Source: Polyangium spumosum (GTDB lineage Bacteria; Myxococcota_A; Polyangia; Polyangiales; Polyangiaceae). From it: a stretch of DNA of 64,000 bases. Below are positions 38,433-46,650 of the stretch, piece by piece. Where the stretch lies: assembly GCF_009649845.1 (NCBI RefSeq), contig NZ_WJIE01000023.1:1-64000 (forward strand), in the 5' to 3' direction. Position numbers and translations under genes: made by a program. Numbering within the stretch: position 1 is the first letter of the stretch; each line of letters opens with the position of its first letter. The notes beneath the pieces were generated by a model. The model searched no databases and was not told the origin of the DNA. It saw only the letters and a list, made by a program, of their open reading frames with translations.

Positions 38433-40625
38433 CTACTCGAAACGGACGTTGAACTCGATGGGGCCGAAGCGCAGCATCGAGCCGGGCGGGACCGGCGTCC
38501 ACACGAGCGGCGGGATGCGGTTTCCGTTGATGCTCGTGCCGTTGTTCGAGTTCTCGTCACGCACGAAGAGCTGGCCGCTCTCGAACTTGACGACGGCGTG
38601 GCTGCCGGAGACGCGTGGCTCGTTCACCACGATCTGGCAGGTCGCGGCGTCGCGGCCGACGCGCATCTCCGTGCCCGGGTTGAAGGTGAAGATGCCGAGC
38701 GCGCCGGAGAGCACCGCGCGGTTTGCGGCGCCGCCCATGGGGCTGCCGCCCATCGGAGGCGGACCGTAGCCGCCGCCGAAATCGGGGCCGCCCATGCCGG
38801 GCATGCCGCCGCCCATGGGCACGGCGGGCGCGTAGCCGCCGGGCATGGGGCCGGGCGCGGGGGTGACCGGGCGCGGAGCCGTCGTGGGCGAGGCGCCGGC
38901 GCGGCGCTTGTTGCCGCCGCTGCGGAAGATGGAGACGACGAGCAGGACGAGGACCACGCCGCCGAAGGTGATGGCGCCGATGAGCAGGTAGGGCAGCGGC
39001 GCCTCTTTTGCCTTCACCGTGATGATCTTGTCGGCGGTGATGGCGCTCGTGCGCTTGGCCTGGTTGTCGTAGACGACGAGGCGGGCGGTCATCTGATCGC
39101 CCTTGCCGGAGAGGAACTTGTCGGTGTTCGGCAGTTCGAACTCGACCATGCTCTCGCCGGCCGTGATGGCCTTGCCGCGCATGCCTTGCTCGATGAGCGT
39201 GCGCTGCGCCTTCTTCGCGTCGTCGATGCTGCCGCCCTGGAGCGAGGCGGGCGCGGGCTGGTTCTTCGGGACCATGTAGAGCTCGGCCCGCTGCATGTTG
39301 CCGCCCCAGCAGAAGTTGCCGAAGACCTTCACGGTGCCGCCCGGGTGGACGGGGTCCTTCTGCGCGGCGCGCTCGGTGGCCTCGCGGTCGACGTCGAGCG
39401 GCCACTGCGAGGGATCGATGCCGACGGGCACGTTCTGGAACGTCGCGTCGCCGGCGATCGGGGGATCGGTGTTGAGGAACGCGAGGCGGATGGTCTGCGT
39501 CAAGCTCAGCGCGACACACGAGACGCGCCACTTGACGATGTGCATCTTGTTGAAGCGCGAGCGGACGGCGTTGACGATGTTGGCCGCGCGCGACTCCTGA
39601 CGGTCGCGGACGATGGAGTAGAAGCCGCCGATCTCGGGGTTCGCGAGCCCTTCCATGAACTCGCGCGAGTTCGCGGTGAACTCCTCGACGAGCTTGCTCG
39701 GGAACCAGATCGAGATGACCGGCACCGGCGTCTTCGGGAGGACCTCGTTGTTCTCCGGGAAGCGGCCCTTCGTGAGGTAGTCCTTGAGCAGGTTCGAGGC
39801 CGCGGAGTTCGAGCTCGGATCGGCGCCGGCCGCGCCGTTCGAGAGCACGACCATGGCCTGGTGCATCGGCACGACGACGTTCGAGCCGACGTTGCCGAGC
39901 TCCTTGAAGCCGTCGGTGGCCGCGGTCTTGATGATGTTGAAGAGCGGGCGCGTGCGGCCTTGCGTGGGGAACGTCTTGGGGACGGCGGTGATCGTCTGGA
40001 GCGCCGTCTGCTTGTTGTTCACCCACTTCGAGTCTTCGACGACGCTCTTGTCGTTGAAGAACATCACGTTGACGATGTCGTTCGGCCCCATCGCGTTGAT
40101 GAACGCGGTCGCGACGGCCTTCGCCTCGTCGAAGCGCGTGCCCATCGAGGAGGCGGCGTCGATGAGGATGAGCCACGCGGTGCCCACGCCAGGCTGGCTC
40201 GTGCTCTCGCCCCAGCGCGCCTTCGACTCGAACCGGGCCGCGGTGTCGGAGCCGTCGACGACGACCGTGAGGATCGCGTTCTTCTCCGGGAAGTCGAACG
40301 ACGAGTAGAGCGCGTTCGGCTGCTCGACGGCGTTCGCCACGCAGTCGTTGAACGCGTCGCCGTTCAGCGCCGCGCAGGGCCGCGTCGCGTCCGACATGCG
40401 CTTGTTCTGGACGAGGTCGATCACGGTCGTGAGCACGGGCGAGCCGTCGACCGTGCTCGTACGCGGATCGATGCGGAGGATCTTGGCCTCCGGTGCGGCG
40501 AAGGTGGGCGCGGCAGCGAAGAGGATCGCCGCGAGCGCCGCGAGCGCGGGGAGCGCGAACAGGGGAGCGTTCTTGCGCGCAGATCGAACGCCTGCGCGGG
40601 CGGCTCCGTGGGGCAACGGGTTCAT
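38433..40625 (-). CDS. VWA-transmembrane-FHA signalling protein
   Basis: The 730-residue protein has a signal segment (residues 20-43, ending PTFA), a periplasmic VWA domain (about 148-330), and one membrane helix (about 555-580). A Gly/Met/Pro-rich linker and a cytoplasmic FHA domain (about 655-725; MRVGRDAATCQI, RVSGSHAVV, NSNNGTSING) complete it. The metal site reads D156-A-A-S-S, so the central Ser of DxSxS is replaced by Ala, which may weaken metal binding. It would join an outside protein contact to inside phosphothreonine recognition. ATG at 40625 follows GGAGG. It sits between the zinc-ribbon FHA and PP2C genes. Confidence 0.85.
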   Translation of the reverse strand: MNPLPHGAARAGVRSARKNAPLFALPALAALAAILFAAAPTFAAPEAKILRIDPRTSTVDGSPVLTTVIDLVQNKRMSDATRPCAALNGDAFNDCVANAVEQPNALYSSFDFPEKNAILTVVVDGSDTAARFESKARWGESTSQPGVGTAWLILIDAASSMGTRFDEAKAVATAFINAMGPNDIVNVMFFNDKSVVEDSKWVNNKQTALQTITAVPKTFPTQGRTRPLFNIIKTAATDGFKELGNVGSNVVVPMHQAMVVLSNGAAGADPSSNSAASNLLKDYLTKGRFPENNEVLPKTPVPVISIWFPSKLVEEFTANSREFMEGLANPEIGGFYSIVRDRQESRAANIVNAVRSRFNKMHIVKWRVSCVALSLTQTIRLAFLNTDPPIAGDATFQNVPVGIDPSQWPLDVDREATERAAQKDPVHPGGTVKVFGNFCWGGNMQRAELYMVPKNQPAPASLQGGSIDDAKKAQRTLIEQGMRGKAITAGESMVEFELPNTDKFLSGKGDQMTARLVVYDNQAKRTSAITADKIITVKAKEAPLPYLLIGAITFGGVVLVLLVVSIFRSGGNKRRAGASPTTAPRPVTPAPGPMPGGYAPAVPMGGGMPGMGGPDFGGGYGPPPMGGSPMGGAANRAVLSGALGIFTFNPGTEMRVGRDAATCQIVVNEPRVSGSHAVVKFESGQLFVRDENSNNGTSINGNRIPPLVWTPVPPGSMLRFGPIEFNVRFE

Positions 40626-40752
40626 GCTTGAGCCTCCAACATGGGGTCCTCGGCGGGCGCACCGGGTCACGCGAGCGCGCGGGTGCGTCATCTCGTCGAG
40701 GAGCGGGGTAGGGTGAAGAGGGCGTTTCGCACGGGGCTTCTCCGCGCGACCC

Positions 40753-42045
40753 CTAGGTCCGAGCGGTCACGATGATGGTGATGACGCTGAAGCCGCCGAA
40801 GCGGATCTTGTCGCCGTCACGCAGCTCGCGCCTGCCCTTGAAGCCGATGGCTTCCTCGTTGTGGAAGGTGCCGTTCGTCGAGCCGAGATCACTCAGGATG
40901 AACCTCCCACCTTCGCAGTCGATCGTCGCGTGATGCGTGGACGTCGTGCCGTGCGCGATCTCCACGTCGACCTTCTGACCCGTGTCCGCGCGACCCACCG
41001 CGTTCTTGCCCTGCCAGAGCGGCCAGAACTTGCCGAGCGGATCGTCCTGATAGCTCACCAGGAAGCCCGCGAGCGCGCGGCGACCCTCGGGGCTCGGCGT
41101 GCCTGCTTGCCGACCAGGCATCGGCGGAGGATTGCCCGGCACCGCGGTCGAGGCGTTCGGCTTCGCGCGCGGCGGCTCCCGGAGATCGAAGCCACCTTCG
41201 GGCATCGGCGGCGGCGCGTACCCCTCGGGTTTGTCCGCGAGCGGCGGCGGCCCGAACGGCCGAGGCGGCGGCGGATACCCACCCGCGGCCGCGGGCTCCG
41301 GCGGGGGCGGCCCGAAGCCGGGCGGCGCAGGCGGCGGACCAAAGCCGGGCGGCGCAGGCGGCGGACCAAAACCGGCGGGCGGCCCAGGCGGCGGGCCAAA
41401 GCCGGCCGGCGCGGGAGGCGGCGGGCCGAACCCCCCGGGCGAGGGAGGCGGCTCGGGAGGCGGGCCAAACCCTGCCGGGGCCGGCGGGGGCGGACCAAAG
41501 CCGGGCGGCGCAGGCGGCAAACCGAACCCCTTGGGCGGCGAGGGCGGCTCGGGCGGCAGCCCGAAGCCCGCCGGGGGCGGGGGCGGCGGGCCAAACCCTC
41601 CCGCGGGCGAGGGTGGCTCGGGCGGCGGGCCGAAGCCTGCCGGCGCCGGAGGCGGCGGGCCGAAGCCGGCCGGGCTGGGAGGAGGCCCGAACGCGGGGGC
41701 CGGGGGCGGCGGGCCGAAGCCGGGCGGAGCCGGCGGGGGTGCGCCGAACGCGGGGGCGGGCGGAGGCCCGAACGCGCCGGGGTTTGCCGCGGGCGGCGGT
41801 CCGAAGCCGCCTCCGAAGCCGGGCGGAGCCGGCGGGGGCGCCCCGAAGCCCGCAGCCTCCGGGGGCGGCCCGAAGCCCCCCTGCTGCGGGGGAGCCGGCG
41901 GGGGACCGTAGCCCTGTTGCCCGAACGCGGGAGGGGGCGGAGGAGGACCAAAGGCACCGGGCCCCGGGGGCCCGAGCGGAGAGGCGCAGATCGCGCAGAA
42001 CTTGTCGGCGGGTGTGGCAGGCGCGCCGCAACGCGGGCAGTTCAT
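40753..42045 (-). CDS. Zinc-ribbon, proline-rich repeat, FHA-domain protein
   Basis: The 430-residue protein starts with a zinc ribbon (CPRCGAPATPADKFCAIC). A low-complexity region (about 30-275) consists of dozens of GFGPPPxPP-type repeats. A C-terminal FHA domain (about 340-425; VGRADTGQ, STHHATIDC, GSTNGTFHNEEAIGFKG) follows. The FHA domain would bind a phosphothreonine partner; the repeats are disordered and could be a scaffold or phase-separating tract. It is the first gene of the co-directional run. AAGGA precedes the ATG at 42045. Upstream, TTGATC and TATGCT with 19-bp spacing (42095-42125) may be its promoter. Confidence 0.85.
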   Translation of the reverse strand: MNCPRCGAPATPADKFCAICASPLGPPGPGAFGPPPPPPAFGQQGYGPPPAPPQQGGFGPPPEAAGFGAPPPAPPGFGGGFGPPPAANPGAFGPPPAPAFGAPPPAPPGFGPPPPAPAFGPPPSPAGFGPPPPAPAGFGPPPEPPSPAGGFGPPPPPPAGFGLPPEPPSPPKGFGLPPAPPGFGPPPPAPAGFGPPPEPPPSPGGFGPPPPAPAGFGPPPGPPAGFGPPPAPPGFGPPPAPPGFGPPPPEPAAAGGYPPPPRPFGPPPLADKPEGYAPPPMPEGGFDLREPPRAKPNASTAVPGNPPPMPGRQAGTPSPEGRRALAGFLVSYQDDPLGKFWPLWQGKNAVGRADTGQKVDVEIAHGTTSTHHATIDCEGGRFILSDLGSTNGTFHNEEAIGFKGRRELRDGDKIRFGGFSVITIIVTART

Positions 42046-42376
42046 AGTGTCCTTCTCGTCTTGACGGACCAAAGACCTCGTCCGCCTCGGCGGCAGCATA
42101 CCGTGGGGGCCGGACCGAGGATCAAGAAGAAGTGCTCTTTCCCTCGGCGGGGGGATCGTGCCCCCCGGATCACGACGCAGCGCGGCGCGCCTCCTGGGTC
42201 GCGGGCGTGGGCGCTCGAGCGACGAAGTCCTGCGGCGCGGGTGTCTCGCAGCGCGGAGACGGCGGCCCAAACACGAAAGGGTGTCCTGGGCCGGATCGGC
42301 CCCTGGGACACCCTTCGTGGTGTGTTCGGGAGAGAGCGGAGCGGAGGTGATGGGCCCCGAGGTGGGGCCTATCGGA
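42046..42376. other. Intergenic region between rplS and the zinc-ribbon FHA gene
   Basis: There is no gene here. It contains a possible promoter for the FHA gene (TATGCT at 42095-42100, TTGATC at 42120-42125, minus strand) and the rplS terminator palindrome at 42272-42319. The rest shows no recognisable signal. Confidence 0.6.
42272..42319 (-). terminator. Large inverted repeat, likely rplS terminator
   Basis: The arms CACGAAAGGGTGTCC and GGACACCCTTCGTG pair with one bulged base, around an inner GGGCC...GGCCC. Read on the minus strand the stem is followed by TTTCGTGTTTG, a modest T-rich end. It lies about 58 bp after the rplS stop. Confidence 0.65.
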
Positions 42377-42733
42377 TCAGCCGTCCTTGGCGTCGCGCAC
42401 GCGGGCGGCCTTGCCGGCCAGCGAGCGGAGGTAGAACAGGCGCGAACGACGAACGACGCCGCGCGAGACCACCTCGATCTTGTCGATACGGGGGCTGTGC
42501 ATCGGGAAGATGCGCTCCACGCCCACGTTGAAGCTCACCTTGCGGACCGTGAAGGTGCTGCGCGCACCGGCCCGATGTTGCTTCAGGACGACGCCCTGGA
42601 AGACCTGGATACGCTCCTTCTCGCCCTCGACGATGCGGTAGTGGACCCGCACGGTGTCGCCGACGCGGAACTCCGGGAGCCCCTGGCGGAGCTGCGGGGT
42701 TTCGATCTTCGCAAGTACGTTCGAGGTGAGCAT
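42377..42733 (-). CDS. rplS: 50S ribosomal protein L19
   Basis: The 118-residue protein has the L19 signature: [34 protein letters not shown], and [26 protein letters not shown]19 sits at the 30S-50S interface. Usually it follows rpsP-rimM-trmD; here it stands alone, with its own promoter at 42814-42841 and terminator at 42272-42319. Confidence 0.97.
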   Translation of the reverse strand: MLTSNVLAKIETPQLRQGLPEFRVGDTVRVHYRIVEGEKERIQVFQGVVLKQHRAGARSTFTVRKVSFNVGVERIFPMHSPRIDKIEVVSRGVVRRSRLFYLRSLAGKAARVRDAKDG

Positions 42734-42813
42734 GTCGCGGTCCTTCGACTGGGGAGGGTCCCGGCTGTTGGGGCAAACGGCTCCACGCCTGCCGGAGACG
42801 ACGAGGGAGCGGC

Positions 42814-42841
42814 ATTATGCATACCGTCCCCACGCTGTCAA
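42814..42841 (-). promoter_or_regulatory. Strong sigma70-type promoter of rplS
   Basis: On the minus strand a perfect -35 TTGACA (42836-42841), a 16-bp spacer and -10 CATAAT (42814-42819, five of six consensus bases) lie about 80 bp before the rplS ATG. It is the best consensus promoter in the window and fits a highly expressed gene. Confidence 0.75.
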
Positions 42842-42908
42842 CCGATCATGGAGCGTGTGGAGGCGGTGGATCGCGCGAGCAACGCCCCGCACGATCGATT
42901 CGAGACAC

Positions 42909-43487
42909 CTAACGGCGGACGGGGATGATCTGCACGCGGCGGGCGTCGCCCTCGCCGTCGCTCTTCGTGACCACGCCGGGGAACTTGGCGAGGGCGAGGT
43001 GGACGACGCGGCGATCCTGCGGGTTCATCGGTTCGAACGTGATGATCTTGCCCTCCTCGACGGCCTGCTTGCCGAGGCGACGGGCCATCGAGGTGAGCGT
43101 CTCCTCGCGGCGCGCCCGGTAGCCCTCGGCGTCGATGATCACGTGGCGGCGCTGCTTGCCGGGCCGGTTGATCACGCGGTTCGCGAGGAACTGCAGCGCG
43201 GCGAGCGTCTGGCCCTTCTTGCCGATGATGCGGCCGGCGTCCCTGCCCTCGATCTCCAGCCGGATCTCCTCGGGCGGATCCTCCGGCTCGTTCTCGAGCA
43301 GGTCCACGGTGCAGTCCATGCCCATCGCCGCGAGCGTATCGATGACGAAGTCGAGCGCTTGATCGGCGCGACCATCCTCCTCGAACGGGGCTCTCGCCTC
43401 GTCGCCGCGCTCGTCGCGCTCGTCGTCCTGCCGGGTGCCTTCGGCGTTCACGCTGGTCTTCCCGGGAGCTCCATTATCCACGGACAC
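42909..43487 (-). CDS. jag: KH/R3H RNA-binding protein Jag (KhpB)
   Basis: The 192-residue protein has a charged disordered N-terminus, a KH domain with GRIIGKKGQTL (about 85-95) and an R3H domain with EPMNPQDRRVVHLAL. It binds RNA and is usually encoded beside yidC. The Jag-N domain common in Firmicutes appears absent. GTG at 43487 follows GGAAAGG; a TTG at 43505 is an alternative. It overlaps the yidC end by 14 bases. Confidence 0.88.
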   Translation of the reverse strand: MSVDNGAPGKTSVNAEGTRQDDERDERGDEARAPFEEDGRADQALDFVIDTLAAMGMDCTVDLLENEPEDPPEEIRLEIEGRDAGRIIGKKGQTLAALQFLANRVINRPGKQRRHVIIDAEGYRARREETLTSMARRLGKQAVEEGKIITFEPMNPQDRRVVHLALAKFPGVVTKSDGEGDARRVQIIPVRR

Positions 43488-45240
43488 GTGCCTTTCCCTT
43501 TCCAAGAGCAGGCGCCGACTTGGTTTCGTCGCCCGAAGATTTGCTGGGCTTCTCGCGCACCTCGATGCCGGCGGGGCCCTGCGTCTTGCGGCTCAGGTAG
43601 CGCTCGACCGCGACCTGCTGGGCGATGCCGAGCCACGTGTTGGTCAGCATGTACACGCCGAGGCCCGCGGGGAGGTAGAGCATCATCACCACGAAGATGC
43701 CGGGCAGCACGTACTGCATCATCTTCTGCTGCATCGGATCGCCCTGCGGCGGCATGAGCTTCTGCTGGAAGTAGCTCGACGCGCCGAGGATCGCGGGGAT
43801 GACGAAGTATTCGCCCTTGTCCGAGAGGTCCGGGATGATCCGGGCCGAGAGGAAGGGCACGTGGTAGAGCTCGACCGCCGTCTGCAGGGCCTGGTAGAGC
43901 GCGAACCACACGGGCATCTGCAAGAGCACCGGGATGCAGCCGAGCACCGGGTTCGTCACGCCGTGCTTGCGCCAGAGCTCCTGGAGCGCGAGCCCGCGCT
44001 GCGCAGGGTCGTCCTTGTAGCGCGCGTTGAGCTCGTCCATCTCCGGCTTCAGCCGGCGCATCGCGGCGCTGCTCTTGATCTGCGAGATGCTGAGCGGGAA
44101 GAGCAACATGCGCACGGTGATCGTGAGCAGCGCGATCGCGAAGCCCCAGCTCCCGACGGCCTTGTAGAGGAACTTGAGGTAACCAACGAGGACCTTCGCG
44201 ATCGGCGAGAACGTGCCGAGATCGATCACCTCGGTGATGCCCGGGCCCACGGCCGCGAGCACCTCGCGCTCCTTCGGGCCCGCGTAGCTCAGGACCTTGT
44301 ACGTCTGCGTCGCCTGCGGCGCGAGCTCGACCTCGGGGTAGGCGAGGCGCGCGCGGTAGACGTGGCCGTGGTTCTTCTCGTCCTTCTTGCGGTTCGCGGC
44401 GGAGAACGTGGCGCGATCCCAGTCCTCCTCGATCTGCGTCTCCGCGAACGGCGTCGGGCCCTCGACCGGGATCGCAGTCTTCGTGAAGTAGACGCTGCTC
44501 ACCCCGACGTACTTCGCCGCGCCGGGGCTGCGCCGCCAGAGCTCGGTCGTGAACTCCGGGTCCTTGAAGTCCTTCGGCTCGAACGCGTCGGCGTGCAGGC
44601 GATCGACCTTCTCGGTCGTGACGGCGAGGACGTCCGTCATGTGCTCCGAGATGCGGCCCAGGCTGCCCTCGACCTCTTTCGAGGTGCGCCACGAGGTCTG
44701 CTCCACCGTGAGGCGATGCTTGAGCGGCTCGGCGGCGAGGTTCTGCACCTCGACCGCCATCTCGAGCTCGAAGGGTTTGCCCGTCTCGCGCACGATCTTC
44801 GTGATCTTCGCGCTCGGACCCTCGTGGACGAACGTGCACGACTTGCCGTCCTGCGCGGTGATCTTCCAGTCGAGGTTGTCGACGGCGACCTGCTGTTTGT
44901 CGACGCCGGGCAGGTGGAAGTTCGTCCGGAGCGGGCTCCGCCACTCTCGCGAGGTCGTCACGAGATCGATCGGCTGCCCGTTCTTCGAGTACTTCGCTTG
45001 ATCGGTGAGCCGCAGGTGGCGAAGTGATGCGCCGTGCGACGACAGCTCGGCCTCGAAGCGGGGCCCGGTGATGGTGCACGTCTCTTCGGGAGCTCGCTGG
45101 GCATCGGCGGCCGGGAGGTCGTAAAACGTGTTCGGCTGGACGTCTGCGTCGCCGCCGCCGAACAAGTTGCCGCCGAACTGCCAGAACAAGATGGCAGCGA
45201 TGCCGATGAGCACCCACTGAGCGATTTTGCCGCGTTCCAT
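43474..45240 (-). CDS. yidC: Membrane protein insertase YidC
   Basis: The 588-residue protein has an N-terminal membrane anchor (8-28), the large periplasmic beta-sandwich P1 domain (about 40-345) and a conserved insertase core (about 350-560) with five helices. The core includes KSSAAMRRLKPEMDELNARY and NPVLGCIPVLLQMPVWFALY. It inserts inner-membrane proteins with or without SecYEG. ATG at 45240 is preferred (AAGGA five bases upstream) over TTG at 45255. It is encoded in the rpmH-rnpA-yidD-yidC-jag order. Confidence 0.96.
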   Translation of the reverse strand: MERGKIAQWVLIGIAAILFWQFGGNLFGGGDADVQPNTFYDLPAADAQRAPEETCTITGPRFEAELSSHGASLRHLRLTDQAKYSKNGQPIDLVTTSREWRSPLRTNFHLPGVDKQQVAVDNLDWKITAQDGKSCTFVHEGPSAKITKIVRETGKPFELEMAVEVQNLAAEPLKHRLTVEQTSWRTSKEVEGSLGRISEHMTDVLAVTTEKVDRLHADAFEPKDFKDPEFTTELWRRSPGAAKYVGVSSVYFTKTAIPVEGPTPFAETQIEEDWDRATFSAANRKKDEKNHGHVYRARLAYPEVELAPQATQTYKVLSYAGPKEREVLAAVGPGITEVIDLGTFSPIAKVLVGYLKFLYKAVGSWGFAIALLTITVRMLLFPLSISQIKSSAAMRRLKPEMDELNARYKDDPAQRGLALQELWRKHGVTNPVLGCIPVLLQMPVWFALYQALQTAVELYHVPFLSARIIPDLSDKGEYFVIPAILGASSYFQQKLMPPQGDPMQQKMMQYVLPGIFVVMMLYLPAGLGVYMLTNTWLGIAQQVAVERYLSRKTQGPAGIEVREKPSKSSGDETKSAPALGKGKARVRG

Positions 45241-45352
45241 GAAATCCTTCGGCAATCTCCTTGCCGTGAAACCCTACAGATCCTTGCCTCGCCCCGTGGC
45301 CGCGTGATCACCCCGGACGAGCTCGCTCGCTTGGCGAGCATGCGTGAGGAAA

Positions 45353-45712
45353 CTAGCCAGCCTCATGGATCGCGCCACTGCTCCACGGCGAAAGTCGAGC
45401 GTCGTGGGAAGAAAGGTCGTCTCCTTCCACGCTCCGATCCGGGCCCTGCCGCGCGGGCTCTTCCGTGCGCGAGCGGCCGATCCGTGGAGGCGGCGGAGGA
45501 TCGTAGCCGCCCGGATGGAACGGGTGGCACTTACACAGGCGCTTCACTGAAAGCAAGCTCCCGCGCAGCGCTCCATGGCCCGCGATGCACGCGGCGGCAT
45601 ACCGCGAGCAGGACGGTTCGAAGCGACAAACAGGGCCGAAGAGCGCGAGCAGCACCTTCGAGAGCGTCAGTTGGTAGACGCGGATCAGCAGGAGGAGGAG
45701 CTTGGCCAGCAT
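45353..45712 (-). CDS. yidD: Membrane protein insertion efficiency factor YidD
   Basis: The 119-residue protein starts with a membrane-interacting helix (MLAKLLLLLIRVYQ). The signature FEPSCSRYAAACIAGHGALRG and KRLCKCHPFHPGGYDPPP is followed by a longer than usual charged tail of about 40 residues. YidD helps YidC insert proteins. The ATG at 45712 was chosen because homologues begin at this helix; the frame extends further upstream without similarity. Confidence 0.92.
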   Translation of the reverse strand: MLAKLLLLLIRVYQLTLSKVLLALFGPVCRFEPSCSRYAAACIAGHGALRGSLLSVKRLCKCHPFHPGGYDPPPPPRIGRSRTEEPARQGPDRSVEGDDLSSHDARLSPWSSGAIHEAG

Positions 45713-45795
45713 GATGCGGGGCGGGGCCGGCGAGACGAGATCGGGAGGCGAAGCTTGGGGGCCCGCGTTCTCGCTTGCAAGCTCGAGCGCAGCCT

Positions 45796-46188
45796 TTACG
45801 GCCCTCGTCGGGGCGGTTTCTCGGGGCCGCCTGCCGGCTTGCCGCCCGCGCGCTTGCGCACGAGGGGGAGCACCGCCTGGACCTCGGCCTCGAGCTCCGC
45901 GCAAGCGAGCTCGTCCACGCCCGGACGCACGATCACCACGACGTCGACGCCTGGCGGGAACGACGCCGCGTTCTTGCGGAAGACCTCACGCAGAAGACGT
46001 TTCGCCCGGTTGCGCTGCACGGCGCACCCCACCTTCCGCGACGCGACCACGCCGAAGCGTGTGGTCGTGTCGTCGGGGCGGGGGGCGATCAGGATCAGGA
46101 GGTGGCGCGTGGTGACGCGGGCGCCGCCCTCCTGCACGCGCAGGAACTCGGAGCGGCGCCGTAACCGTCGCGCTCGCGTGAACCGCAA
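45796..46188 (-). CDS. rnpA: Ribonuclease P protein component
   Basis: The 130-residue basic protein has the RNase P signature RNRAKRLLREVFR and RFGVVASRKVGCAVQRN. It helps the RNA subunit process the 5' ends of tRNA precursors. The best start is TTG at 46188, immediately after the rpmH stop codon, so rpmH and rnpA are directly abutted. Confidence 0.93.
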   Translation of the reverse strand: MRFTRARRLRRRSEFLRVQEGGARVTTRHLLILIAPRPDDTTTRFGVVASRKVGCAVQRNRAKRLLREVFRKNAASFPPGVDVVVIVRPGVDELACAELEAEVQAVLPLVRKRAGGKPAGGPEKPPRRGP

Positions 46189-46338
46189 CTACTTCTTGTA
46201 AATCGACGGGGCGAGGCGCGCGCGGCCCTTGCGCCGGCGGTTGTTGATGACCTTGCGGCCACCGCTCGTGGCCATGCGCGCCCGGAAGCCGTGCGTACGC
46301 GCGCGGCGGGTGTTGTGGGGCTGGAACGTGCGCTTCAT
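46189..46338 (-). CDS. rpmH: 50S ribosomal protein L34
   Basis: The 49-residue basic protein begins [19 protein letters not shown] and continues [19 protein letters not shown], the conserved L34 sequence with a short C-terminal tail ending IYKK. It is the first gene of the rpmH-rnpA-yidD-yidC-jag block. GAAGGG lies eight bases before the ATG. Confidence 0.97.
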   Translation of the reverse strand: MKRTFQPHNTRRARTHGFRARMATSGGRKVINNRRRKGRARLAPSIYKK

Positions 46339-46376
46339 CGTAGGACCCTTCAGAACCCTTCGTTTTCGGGGCGCGC

Positions 46377-46406
46377 AAAGTAAGCACAGGTCCGCTCGCT
46401 GGTCAA
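46377..46406 (-). promoter_or_regulatory. Probable rpmH promoter
   Basis: On the minus strand -35 TTGACC (46401-46406) and a weak -10 TACTTT (46377-46382) are spaced by 18 bp, giving a leader of about 35 bases before the rpmH ATG. The rest of 46339-46650 shows TACACT at 46511-46516 on the plus strand, possibly for the OmpA gene, and no DnaA-box cluster. Confidence 0.5.
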
Positions 46407-46650
46407 GACCACGAAACGGCCTGGATCGCGCGTCCTCCGTCTCGTTCGATTTACCCGTCCCCGTGCCGCGCGCAAGAGGGAAGGCGAGCTCTTGCTTTGC
46501 GGCTTCTCCCTACACTGCAAGTCGTTCCATGGGCCCGCACGCCTGGTGTAGCCTCCGCTTGCACGGGGGGCCCGGTGCTTCATCGCGCGAAGATCGCGCC
46601 CGGGCCTCTCGCTTCCGCGCGCAGCGCGCGCCGAGGAGACGCCAAAAACC

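Noticed and set aside
41200-41960. Repetitive DNA considered as a non-coding satellite
   Set aside because: It encodes in-frame Gly-Phe-Gly-Pro-Pro repeats within the FHA protein and has no stop codon in that frame.
46339-46650. Possible replication origin next to rpmH
   Set aside because: No cluster of DnaA boxes and no AT-rich unwinding element was seen, and dnaA is absent.
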